This document shows, piece after piece, positions 33,201 through 45,200 of a stretch of DNA of 64,000 bases. Both the position numbers and the translations under genes were made by a program. Source of the stretch: Euryodendron excelsum (lineage: Eukaryota > Streptophyta > Magnoliopsida > Ericales > Pentaphylacaceae); the NCBI GenBank assembly GCA_033060915.1, contig CM065379.1, forward strand, positions 26,590,318-26,654,317, given 5' to 3'. Every line of letters begins with the position of its first letter. Position 1 is the stretch's first letter. The notes beneath the pieces are model-generated. The model did no database searches. It was not told the DNA's origin and saw only the letters and a list, made by a program, of their open reading frames with translations.

Positions 33201-36200
33201 GGCAAGCAGAATTTCTAAAAAGCTCCCCTCTTTCTATACAAGCTCCTATCTTCTCTCTCTTCGCTTTTATTGTCATCCTACAACTATAGATATATTTTGT
33301 ATAACTATCATCTTATATGTCACACACACACACACACACATAGAACATAATAGGTGAAGCACACACCTAGGTATCAAGCATATAAATCATACTAACAAGC
33401 ACTTCTAAGACTAAGTAGGTGAAAATTAATCTCTTGATTAGCACTAATTAACTTTCACTTAAGTTAAGTAATTGAGGTTAATTACAAATAAAATGTACGA
33501 ATATAATGCACATTAAACCATGGCATTTTTTTTTTTTTTTGATAAGTTTGCTGCTTTATTAAAAAGAACACCAAGAAAGGGTGTCACCAATGTATACAAG
33601 GAGTAAACAAAGCCTAATACCCTCCTTTTAGATCAAGACCTCCTATAAAATCAATCATGGCGTAAGAGGACTCACAAAAATTCCCAGAAAGCCAAAAAGC
33701 AAAAGTATGCAGCAAAGAAGCCTTAAGCCATGGCATTTAAGCTTCTTGATTAGTTTAATCCACATGTAATTAAACTAAATACTTCTAAATGGAAGAGTTG
33801 GATCTCACAATTAGGGTCTTCCTTCAAAGCCACGGTTGTATGGGACAATTTGGTGAACGGTTTGAAAGAAGATTAGCTGGGTGGGAAAGGCAGTACCTTT
33901 CAAACGAAGAAAAGCTTACTGGTCTCCTAACATATATTGTCTATATTTGCCATTCTTGTTTGGTAAGTGAAAGGCTAGAGAAACTCTGACAACACTTGAT
34001 ATTGGTTGGAATGGAGGAATAATTTAAGTACCGTTTAGTGATTTGGCATGGTTTGTAAAGCACTTAAAGATAGTCGTCTAGGTATTTGTCACTTTTAGCA
34101 CTTCAATCATGCTCTATATGCATAAGAAGTTGGATACTTTGAAAGAGGGTGGTGGAGTGTAAGTTTTGATATGAGGTGGGGGGATGGGCTTCTAAGGAGG
34201 TTAGAAGCTCTCATGGGGTGGGATTTTGGAAGGTCATCAGGTGAGGAGGTTGGGCAAATTTTGTACTTCTATACTTTAACTGGGAGATGGGCGTAGGGTG
34301 AGATTTTGTCATGATGTGTGGTGTAGAGGGTGCTCTTTTATCTCGGACTTTCCCACAGCAATTTGGCTGTGTAGCCAATAAAGATGTTGTGCTATTGGAT
34401 TATTTGAGACTTACGAATTTAGTAGTGGTGTGGGAGCCTCATTTTTTAAGAGCTAGCCAGGATTGGAAGGTAGAAGTTGTGGATGACTTTTTTTTGATGC
34501 TATGCAACATAAAGGTCTATAGGGGAAGGGGTGATAACTTGTGAAGCGACAATGGGGGAAAGTTCACTGATAAATCTTTAGACTCCTTCATTAGCATTCA
34601 GGGATGGGGCTTTTATTGGAAGGCTATTTGAAAGTTAGCAGACCCTACTAAAGTTGCCTTTTTTTTATGGATAATGGTTTTGGACTGCATTCTCATTATA
34701 TATAAATTAGGGAATAGAAGATATTTCACGCGTCAATTGGAATTGTTTATGCATACGGGTTATTTATTTATTTATTTTGATAGAGATTTATAGAGCTTGT
34801 TGTTTACCATTTTTGGATGTTACGGTAGCCGACCCTTGTTGTTCAACTATACAATTGTTGGCGCAAGGCTGACATGTGAATAAGATTAAGAAGGCTTTAA
34901 TGATGGCTACTTTATGCTTGATGTGTTGTATTTGGAGAGAAATGAATTGGTGTATGTTTTGAGGATATGGAAATGGCTACTCATTGAGTTAGCTTTACTT
35001 CGTTCCATTCATTTTTGGTTAACAGAGAAATTTTGTAAATCTTCCTTTTTGTTGGTGGATTTTATACAGGGAGCTTAATTTTTGGAGGGTTTATAGTTTA
35101 ACCTTGTTGCCTATTTTGTATAAATCTTGATGAACAAGGTTGACAGCCCTTTGGCTTCCTCATTTATCCCATAATTACATTCCTTCTTGCGCCAAAAAAA
35201 TAAAAACTAGGAACTCAAACATGCTCCTAGAACATGCTCCTTAGGTGGTGTGCCCATGTACAGCACGTGTTGGATACCAACATTGATCAGAACATGCAGA
35301 GTCATATCACACACGTGTCCAAGTGTGTTGTTAATTTTGAAATTTTTTAAAATTTGGACATGCTTTGGACCCAACATCTGAGGTACATCTAGGTTATTGG
35401 CAAGAGTTTGTTGAACATAAAATTACTGCCAGAGTTTGGAACGCAAAAGCAGGGATTTGTACATATTAATCCATCCTTTAGAGCTTTTTGATATTTGAAG
35501 CACTAAATTCTTACTTCTTCTAATTATTTATGAATACTTGAGGCTTTCTAAAATCAAGACATTTGGGCTTTCTATTTCCACTTTGTGTAAAAATGCATTG
35601 TTTATTATTGTTTTTATAAAGTAAAAAAAGAATATTTGTGCTTTGTGAAAAATAAACAATCTATCTTTTACGTTCACATATATGTACACAGTGTATGTAT
35701 TCTTGCTGTGCCTCCTTTGTCCTTATTTTATGTAGATAGTCTCCTAGTCATTGGCATCTTTGTATCATTCGTATCCATGCGTGTTTATGTATCCGTACTG
35801 CTTAGTATATCAACAATAACTTTGATACCATGTTAGGCAACCATTTCATATATGATCTTAAGCTGTGAGAGAGGCTGTAACGAAATACTTGTATCAATCT
35901 TTCATTGGTTAAAAGCTAGCATGATAATCCAACAGGTCTTGCGCCACCAGATATGTTCACTTCTCATGACTTCACTTCGTACGAATGCCGAGGTGATTTC
36001 TTTGTTGAAAAGCTTCAGAATCCTTTTATTCTGACTTTGTTTTAACGTGCTATCTTTCAAGAATGTTACATTTGGAAAATTTCTATATCTTCATTGTCTT
36101 TTATTTTTATCAGCTTGAAGGAGAAGCAGGAGAGCCTTATTTCCGTCGCTTGGTCTTGCGATCAGTGGCCCACATAATAAGGCTTTACAGTTCATCTCTT

Positions 36201-39200
36201 ATCACTGAATGTGAGGTCTGTCAATTTATGATTGTTGCTACTCTGTTTTGCTGTAAAATTACATAGTTGTATGTTGAAAAGGATACCTAACGGAAAAGCC
36301 ATTGTCATCTTTTCTTGTGTCATAGTCTAGTTGGACTGTTTGATTTTTGCAGTATGGAATTGATTTCCAAAGGATGAAGTGTTCATAACCTTGTCTGCCC
36401 TCCATAATCATGAACCACGTTCCTGATTTTCTTTTCATGTTAGCGTACAACATGTTTAGTGGAACAATTTTGTAATATTCTTACAACTTCCATAGTAGCC
36501 AGTTTTTCTTCCTTCATTCAAGAAACCAGGAAAAGGATTCTATACCAACTCATAGCTTATTTGATTGCCCAGTCTTCATCATCCAACTAAACTTGGATTT
36601 TGTTCCTTTTCTTTCTATTTATTTTTTTATTTTTTTCTTGTCATTATTTGTTTTAGTTTATATCATCAATGTGAGTAGGTCTTAGCTTTTTAAATACCAA
36701 TGCTTATATATACACATATATATGTATATATTTTGATAAGTTTAGACTTTAAATAACAAATACTAAGGCTTATATGTGGGAACCATTCTGGTTGTGGCAG
36801 GGTAGCCACTTTAAATTGCTAGAGATAGAGAGTATAAGGGTGTGGGAATAAAGAAAAAGATGCCTGGTCTTTCTGTACATGGATTGCATCTCCTTGTTGC
36901 TTTTAATACAAATCTCTTCATTACTTATGAAAAATAAATAAACAGATGCCTGTGAAGGGAACCACTCGCCATGAGGTAACTTGTGATATTTGCAAGCAAA
37001 TCTGTTGGTTGATTAATTTTTCTGCCCAAATGAAGGCATTATGTAGAAAGGTCTTTACCTATATGATGTTGAAGGGGTAGACCGGACATAGATCTTTCCT
37101 TTGGTATTTTTTGCAGAAAGTGGCTGCCCTCAAATTGAACCTGCTTTCACTTCTGGCTGAGCTTTTAAGTTTCACTAAGCAGTGGTCCCTAGCCATATAA
37201 AATGAGAGACAAAGGGATAAATAATATCAGATTAGCCAAATGAGTATGCATAGTGGAACTCTAGACCAACTTTGCAACAATTTTATAGACGAATAATCTA
37301 GTCATGACTAGTGGCAATGGCTCTCTCTTTTTAACTGAATTTCAATGGATTAAACTTTTGCACATGATATAGCCTGTAAAGTAGTAAACCAAGGCCCACA
37401 CTACAAAGATGGGAGAGGCTTAGTGGACTAATTAAATTCCCCAATATACATATACATATACCTGTACCTGTACACATACATATATTTATTGGCCCTCTGT
37501 TGTACAACAAAAAACAGAAAAAAAATGTAAGTGCTAGACTTTACCCATGCAGATTTCAAGAGTTAGTATTGTTATATTATGTATATATACAACATCCTAT
37601 TCCTTGTGTTATCTTGGGAAAAAAAAGTAAGTGTTGGACTTTGGCCTTCTCAGTCAAACTGTTAGTTTGGTGATATGTATATATACATATATATTTAAAA
37701 TCTAATTTCTTATATTTTATTGAGAAAAAACTGATTTTTTTTTTTGTGTTGCACATGAACCTTTCAAATTGGGCCCGTTGGTGAAAAAAGCCCCATAAAT
37801 AGATTTTAATGACGTGTGTCATATTGTGGGTTGGTGGGTGGCATTTCTGTAATTTCTGATGATCAAAGTTAGGGCTAACCATTCAAGGGCATGCTGGGAA
37901 TTTCATAATTCTATGATGGGCAATTCCGTGGCTAAGCCGGATAAGCCATACAATGCTACCTTATCCAGTCACATACCAAATGCGGGCTAAGAGGGATACA
38001 CTCTCACAAACTTCCTCGGGATGCAATCTCTCGGGATTCCCCATCTCGAGAACTTCTATCCCCGTTTATCCTTTCCCTTGAAAAACACAACATAAGTGTT
38101 TAAAGTACATCCAGTTCTAAAAATATTAAAAAGATAATAGGACACATTCGGATGAGTGTTCAACATGTGTCGGGGCTTGTCCTACGAGTCATATGACTCG
38201 TGTTCGATACAGACACAACACATTATTTGAAGTGCATGTGCTTCTTAACTTTAGGGTATTAATAGGAGCATTTAGTTGATCAACTTGTTTTGCTTCAATT
38301 AAGTTTTCAATAAAAATATATACATGTATTCAAGTCATTATTTTTGATGATATAGTAACATATAGCAATAAAAATATATTTTTCGCTGTTCCCCACCATG
38401 TTCTGTTATGCATTTTCTCAAGATTACCATGTTTGGTGTGTCCATGTGTATTGTATCCATGTGAGCTATCTGTGTTGGTGCTTCTTAGAGTGGCAGCTTG
38501 TTAGATTTTATGAACAAATACTATTTGGGGGCTTAAATGGTGGCTAATTTAAGGTTTTGATGGTCTATTGAAGGCTAATAGGCAGGGGAAATGGTTAGGT
38601 GTGATTTTGGTGTGATTGGGTATGGCTTCTGGGCCTAAGAGTATACTTTTTGTTGGCTGCTAATAGGAAGCCGAGATTAGTAGTTGGATATGTTGCCAAT
38701 ACAAGTATAAGAGGAGAGGGAAGGAAATGTTTCACCCTTGCAAGGGTTAGGCAAATTCACACAAACATAATCTAAAAATCTAACTGTCTATTGGAAAGAA
38801 TAATTTCATTCATATTTATATGCTTCTAGACATCTCCTTTTCCTTTTAAGGATTTGAACTCATAAATAGGGAACTACTAAACCTTTACTAATTAAAATAT
38901 TCTAAACATTCTAAACATGAGATAAAATACCTCCAAAACATTAATTGATCCATAATATGAGCCATTAGTGATCCCAATTCTAAAAACGTAATTGAATATA
39001 AATAACTCATGCTGTAGATACCTTGTATCCACGTGTACGCCACCTCAGTCTGAACTTGTATGCTCTGTAGTCCCATGGGGACGTCCTCCTTGTACATAAT
39101 ATATATTAACGACAAGTGTTCGAGAAGCCAAATGGGACGTGTCCATTACCTCGTGTGTTCGGGATGCCGAACAGATCACGAGGAATGACTCCATCCACAA

Positions 39201-42200
39201 GAGCCAGCAACACTGTGGGTGTGTGCTCTGGTCTAGTGCAGCACTGTCTCATCGCGCCTAGGCCAGCTGAATGACCTTTTTGGCGGACACCACAAGACTG
39301 GGGTCTTGTGGCTTAGGACGAAGTTATCGCTTTAGCACTGCACCTCTAGTGGGTCTAGCCGCCTTCAGGCCAGTCCAACTAAGAGAGGGAGACCTCTACA
39401 TTTGTGACTTGACTACCTTGCCTACTAGGGAAATGACTCTTACCCGTGGGACTTATCTGTGGTCATCTAATCCTACATGGACTTTACCATAAGGCTTTAT
39501 CTAAAAGGCACTTGGCTCCCTTACGAGGCATTCATTCACTCATGTTTATACTTTTCCATCATACTATTCCTACTGCCTCTCTCTGTCTCTGAACTGGGCT
39601 GCTCCGTCATTAAATCAATCCTCTCCAGAATTTCTTCAGTGTCATCTGAAATGTTTTACAGCTCCTCAATAGCCTACTACGACCCCATACACCCCTATAC
39701 ATTTACATAAACATAAAAATAAGAATTATATTAGTTACAATACAATTACATGTTGCTCAATACGTGCTTTAAGTGAAATTTCAAAATTGTGGTTATTCTC
39801 CTTCTCGTGCTCTACGTTAGCTGGTTATGATGCCAAGCCATTTACAGAAGTGCCTTGTAGCCTTCAAATTTGTCTTTATTCTCTTTTGAATGCTTTACAT
39901 CAGCTGGTTATGATGCCAAACCATTTACAGAGGTACCTGTGGCTACAAGGTCAATTACGTGTTATTTTGTTAGTAGCTTGTTCATCTGAAAGTTTGTAAT
40001 GGTGAAAACCGCCACATTCTTTTTGTAGCCTCGACGTTGATTGAGATGTGGAAATGGATAATATTACAAACACTGTTGTTAGTATGTCACAAAGCACAAA
40101 ATGATGGTATGTTTCAATCTGTCCTATGTTACCAAGAACGTGGAACGTTTCGATAGGTGGAACGAGAACGTGACCGAAAACAAGAACGTAGTATGCTGGC
40201 AGACATATTATATTATTAAACTTTAAGATACTTCTAGAGCAATTATTGTTTAACAGTTAGACATCTATTAAAATAAGTCTATTTGTTTTCAAATTAATCA
40301 TGCAAAATGCAGTTTTTTTTTTTTTTTCAACTTTGTCTTGTCAAAACTCCACCCTCTATAGATTTTAGTTCGTTAGATTTGATTTTCCCTTCTTAGGAAC
40401 GTTTAAGAATATAAGTTGGAAAATTTTTTGGGATTGTTTTGAATCACTGCCATTTTAGAATGTAAGTGTACCCTGTTACAGAATGAGTGTTCCAAAACAC
40501 AAATCGCTTAGGTATTGGAGTTTTCAAGTAACACTGGTCTTATCAATCTTCTAAATTTCAATATTGCATCTGAAGATATGAATGTTTCACACTGATTCTC
40601 TCATACAATTCTTGTGGTTTTATTCCCCATTTTGTATCTTTAAGCTTCATTACTTCTTGAATTTATACCCAGTTATAGAAGAAAATGGCACATGAAATTA
40701 GTGCCTTAAAAAGTTTAAGGGGCTATAATCTTTCTTGTTTCGTAGCGTTATAGTAGAACTTCAATTCCTATTAGGCCAGTCAATGCTAACAACTAGCAGA
40801 TGAATTTTTTTTTTGTACAAAATTTTTGTAGGATACAATGATGTATCTGGTGCATATTTGGTTAACTGATACGTCCACATGCTATATGTTTTCCTTCTAC
40901 ATACAATTCTATGATATGCTGTTATCCTTAATAACAAAAGTCTGTCATACTTTTTTTGGGCCAGGCTCTGTGCTCACTGCTGAGTTTTTTGGCTTTGGAC
41001 CAACTTATACCAATCATTTTCCAGTTCATGTAGTTGCATCTATATGGCTAAATCTTTGATTTCTAAATTGGATAAGAATATATTTTTCTTCTCAATCCAG
41101 GTTTTCCTGAGCATGTTAGCGAAGGTTATATCTCTTGATTTGCCATTATGGCATCGCATTCTTGTTCTTGAAGTCTTGCGGGTAAATCCAACCACCTGAG
41201 GAGCAGCAAGTTCTTTGTCTTGTTACACACACACATCCACACACCCCCAGACGTATCAATCATTTATTTTATTGGTTGCAATCTGTAAGACTTGTATCTA
41301 ATATTTAGGAGCTTGCAAGTTGACAGGGTTTTTGTGTGGAGGCAAGGACTTTGGGAATTCTTTTCCAAAACTTTGACATGTAAGCTCAGTAGCTCTGGTA
41401 TATACTCTTGTTTTGTGCTAGTACTCAAAGAATTGACAACATTTCAGTTCACAATTCTTATCTAGCAATGGCTTGGTTTGCACATTCCTTATGGTTTCTA
41501 ATTGTAGGATTGACAAATCTATATATTTAGGATTTATGTTCTCTGGCTAAACAGTCAATTGTCATGGCCATTGCCACCAACTATAGACTGTCTTAAGACT
41601 TGTTACCTATTCTAGGGGTTCATCTTTCATTTTATATTTACCATTATTTAACATTGTTGGAAAGGAATCTGCTGCTTATGTATCCCATTGCATTTGTGAA
41701 CTGTAATTTGGTGCGAGATAAGTTTTGGCCTTGTATATTGTTGAATTATCAATATCATTATTTTGATACGAAGAAACCACGTAGTCGTTACTTAATGCTA
41801 TACTTTGGTAGTATGCCTGTATATCAATGTGGCCTCCCTTGTCGTTGCAGAATGTTAAATATAATTCTTTCACAATTATTTGGCAGCAAAAAATTGACAA
41901 GTTACATATTGACCTGGATATCCAGTCAGAGTAACATTGTTACATATTGACCTGGAAGATAAGGATAGTTATATCCTATACAGAGATACAATCTGCTGTG
42001 CTTGCAATGCTGGAGTCTTTCTTTCATTCTCACTTTACAGAATAAAAAATAAAAAAAATTAGCACACGGTCAAGAGTCACCTCCCCAGGTAGAAGCTCTG
42101 GAGATAAACAATATCTTAATGTAAGTGCTGATTTTTCTTGAGAATCTAGACATCCGACAAGTAGGATTAAAAATTGAATATAATGGATGCAACACTCATA

Positions 42201-45200
42201 GGTAGTTTATGTTTTTAGCTGCTGCTGTTAACAAAAAGTGCTGAAAATCTGTGTTAATATGAATGTGATACAAGTGGTTGTAGCGGAGTCTTGTCATTGA
42301 TTTATTGTCTAATCACCTATTTCTGCCATTGTTCCTTATCATACTTAACCTATGTATTATAATGGGCATATAGAAGCTCCACATTCTCTGATGGAATCAA
42401 ACCGCTTAGAGTTGTCTACCAATGTATGTTAAAATTACTTAACAAAGAAAGAAAGAGGTATGTGAGAATTTAAACCTTGTAATTATTGTTGATAAGATTA
42501 TTACCTGTCACTTATTTTCCTTTGGGACCCTATGCGAAGCACAAGAGTTTAAAATTTTAAAGGCATCTCTTTGGGACGATCATTGCAGCAAACTGAAGCT
42601 AGCCCAAATGTTCTTAAAATCCCAATGAAGGGCTTTTGGAAGCTGGAGATCTGGATCCTGTTTATTATTAGTTGGTGGTATTTGCATGACATGATTGTAT
42701 CTTCTCTATCTAGACAGAAGTATACTGCTTTATTTGAATACTTGACAAGGTGTCTTTTATATTTCCTCAGTGTGCTATATGCTTGTGCTTCTTATATTCT
42801 TAATTGCTCTGGCCTCTCTGTTTCTCTCAGTGCTAGCATGCTGTTGTATGGGGGTGCTTCTTTTGACGAAGATAATCATGTGTGCAGAGAAATTTATTTG
42901 AAATTTTTTTAGCATTTCGGTCTTGAGATGAAATGAAACTGTCTTTTTGCATTATAATCTGAAACAAAATTAAATTTCCAAGAGTAAGTTCTTATTGGAA
43001 TGAAAAAAGAAAAAAGACTACGGCCTTTTTCTTATTTTTCCTTGTGGAAAAACAAAGAGGGGGGCAAAACTCTAGTTCTCTACTACATTGTCTATTTTTA
43101 TGCCTATTGTTTTAAGCTATTTCTTTTGATTTGCCTCATAGGAATCCCAAGAACACAAATGTTGTGGAGGGTATGGTAAAAGCTCTTGCTCGGGTTGTTT
43201 CAAGCGTACAGGTTAAAGATATAACCCCTTAATTGTCTATTTATCCTCCTCCATTCATATTTTACCCAAGCCATGTGATTAGATCACTATCATGGAGTTA
43301 TAAATGCGAACAATTTGACTTTCTTAAGAAATCTTGATTTGATTGTACAAGTGCTCATATGTGTTTGCGATGTGGGACAACTTGGAATACTCAAAATATG
43401 ACAGCCTTATGAATGGTTCTGCGGTGGGAAAATGTTAGATAAAGTTTTTGGATTTGGGGTTTTAGATAATAGAAGAAAGTGTACAAGGATTATAGATGAA
43501 GAAAAGGCAGAACAGGCTTGATTTTCAAACTTTTAGCTTGCAGGATTTTATGAGAACTTGGGGTTTAAGGGTCTGGACAGCGGCCAAATTGTGGGTTTTG
43601 GTGTTAAATCAAATGCCAAAGGTAGGCACAGAGATTGGGGTTTATTAGGTCTCAATAGGAGAGTTTTGTGGCTGAATTTTGGGCTTTTCTGGAGCTGTGC
43701 ACAGTTCCCCGGTAACATTACTTTTCCTGTTTGGTATAGGTTTTGGTTTTTCAGATTAAGTCTTGATGTAGGGATTGATTGGCTAGCTAAGGGATGATTT
43801 TTGTGGGTTCTAGGGTCTGGTTGCAGAGTATGCTGGGAAATCACTGAAAACTAAGAAGTGTGGATACTCCGTTCAAGGTACTGTATCCGTGTCCGACACA
43901 CATACTCCTTGGACACACCGGTATGCGTGTTGGACCCATCAATTGCGTGTCCTGAATTTTTATTGGTTTACTTTTCAAGGGACAAGCCTAGGACATTCCA
44001 ATGACACGTTGGAACATGTATTGGACACATAAAATTGTATAAAAATAGACTTTTTTGCCGTATTCTGGCTGTGTTCGTGTATGTGTCCTTACTTTTTGAA
44101 AATCGTTATGTCCTATGTCCGTATTCATGCCCATGTCCGTATCCATGCTTCTTAGACTGGAAAGAAAGAAGATGAGGAAGAAGAAGAAGAAAACCAAAGG
44201 CTTACCCTTGCTAGTGTTAAACAAATCTTGCACAAACACTGTCACAAATTCTATACACTTCAACCTTATCATGGAGGACGATATGTATATACTAAGAAGC
44301 ATGGACACTTGTAAGAGGGTGTCGTATCCATGTCGGATACCACAGGACATTGTCGGATACCCCACGTGTATACTGAACTTTTTATTTATTTATTTGTCAA
44401 TGATACACCAGAGACAACTATCCATCACTTAGATACATGAAACACATTGCAAGTTTACATTGTAAACAAGTTTTCGTCATGTTTTATGTTAAATGATAAT
44501 TAAATTATGGATTCAATGTATTTTTCATGTTGAATTAGTATTTTTTTATTATATATTTTTGGTAATATGTGGATGTTGCATTCATATAAGTAGCAAATAA
44601 AATATATTTTTTGCCTTAATTCCCATTGTGTTCGTGTCCTCGTTTTTTAAGAAATTGCCATATCCCGTGTCTGTATCTGTACTTGTGTCAGTGTCCCTGG
44701 TTCTTCTTGTTGTATATATGTGTGTGTATATACTAAGAAGCACGGATACGGATACGGATACGGATACGGACACGGACACGGAACACGGCAGGGACATGGT
44801 AAAAAAATAATTTTTTATTATATATATAATTTATTTATTTATTTTGATCAGGTATATAAATAATTTACAAATTTTAATAAAAAGAAACACCACTTAAAGA
44901 AATAAAACAACATGTTTTAAAAATTAAAAAGAATACTTACTCTTACTCTGGTACATGTGCATTAAGACAAATATAATTTATTTTAATCAATTTACAAGCC
45001 TCTCTCTCTTTAATGAGAGCACATGGTCATCAGAATAAAGCTGTCTTTACACATCAGGTCACATGGGCTCATGCATTGGGTTGGCAAAAAGTTATTTTGT
45101 CCCTCTCTCTCGTCTCTCTCTCAAGATACCAGGTACGTCTCCTGTTCTTCTCCTTCTCTTCTTCTTCTTCTTCTTCGCTGCTGTGCTACTTCTTCCTTCA

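Larger units (their letters stand above)
31377..33809. mobile_element. Solo LTR, 2433 bp, with ATTAG target duplication
   Basis: Starts TGTCACACCCCAACTCC and ends GGATCTCACA, with perfect 5-bp duplications ATTAG at 31372-31376 and 33810-33814. It interrupts the LINE exactly: removing LTR and one ATTAG gives LGLPLGSSFKA in frame. It has no coding part. Inside are a (ATGCA)n-like run (32090-32130), a CT-rich leader (33130-33240), (CA)n at 33321-33340 and the phrase TGAAGCACACACCTAGGT (33354), shared with the LTR at 48377. Size and start resemble chromovirus (Tekay/Del) LTRs, which is an inference. Confidence 0.85.
30825..35935. other. MON2 intron 8 (5111 nt), nested retroelements
   Basis: Nearly filled by a LINE (31186-35206) interrupted by a solo LTR (31377-33809) that itself holds a LINE tail (33529-33727). 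The sequence 30890-31185 contains AAGCTTAAGCTATTG-type repeat sequence, and 35215-35345 a weak GGACAC-rich fragment. The last 600 bases look like plain intron. Confidence 0.85.
36216..41100. other. MON2 intron 10 (4885 nt)
   Basis: Holds a 101-bp tandem repeat (37500-37730), a decayed hAT-like copy (38100-38488), an unclassified block (38690-39710), an 83-bp duplication (39800-39940) and a family-3 element (40128-40532). The stretches 36216-37440, 37740-38090 and 40540-41100 show nothing recognised. Confidence 0.8.

Noticed and set aside
36063..36266. 67-codon frame that reads [10 protein letters not shown] before MON2 sequence
   Set aside because: It is intron 9 read-through into exon 10; the acceptor at 36113 and phase fit the spliced protein.
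41600..41950. 116-codon frame in intron 12
   Set aside because: No family features, a similar-size frame lies on the other strand, and composition is like the intron around it.
42571..42912. 113-codon frame in intron 12
   Set aside because: No recognisable domain, Leu/Ser/Tyr-rich from T-rich DNA, and no splice or homology support.
43548..43844. Overlapping plus and minus frames near 43.6 kb
   Set aside because: Mirror frames on both strands without homology are expected by chance in this G/T-rich stretch.
44582..44810. Frames encoding (VS)n or (DT)n repeats on both strands
   Set aside because: They come from the GGATAC/GGACAC hexamers at copies I and J, not from a repeat protein.
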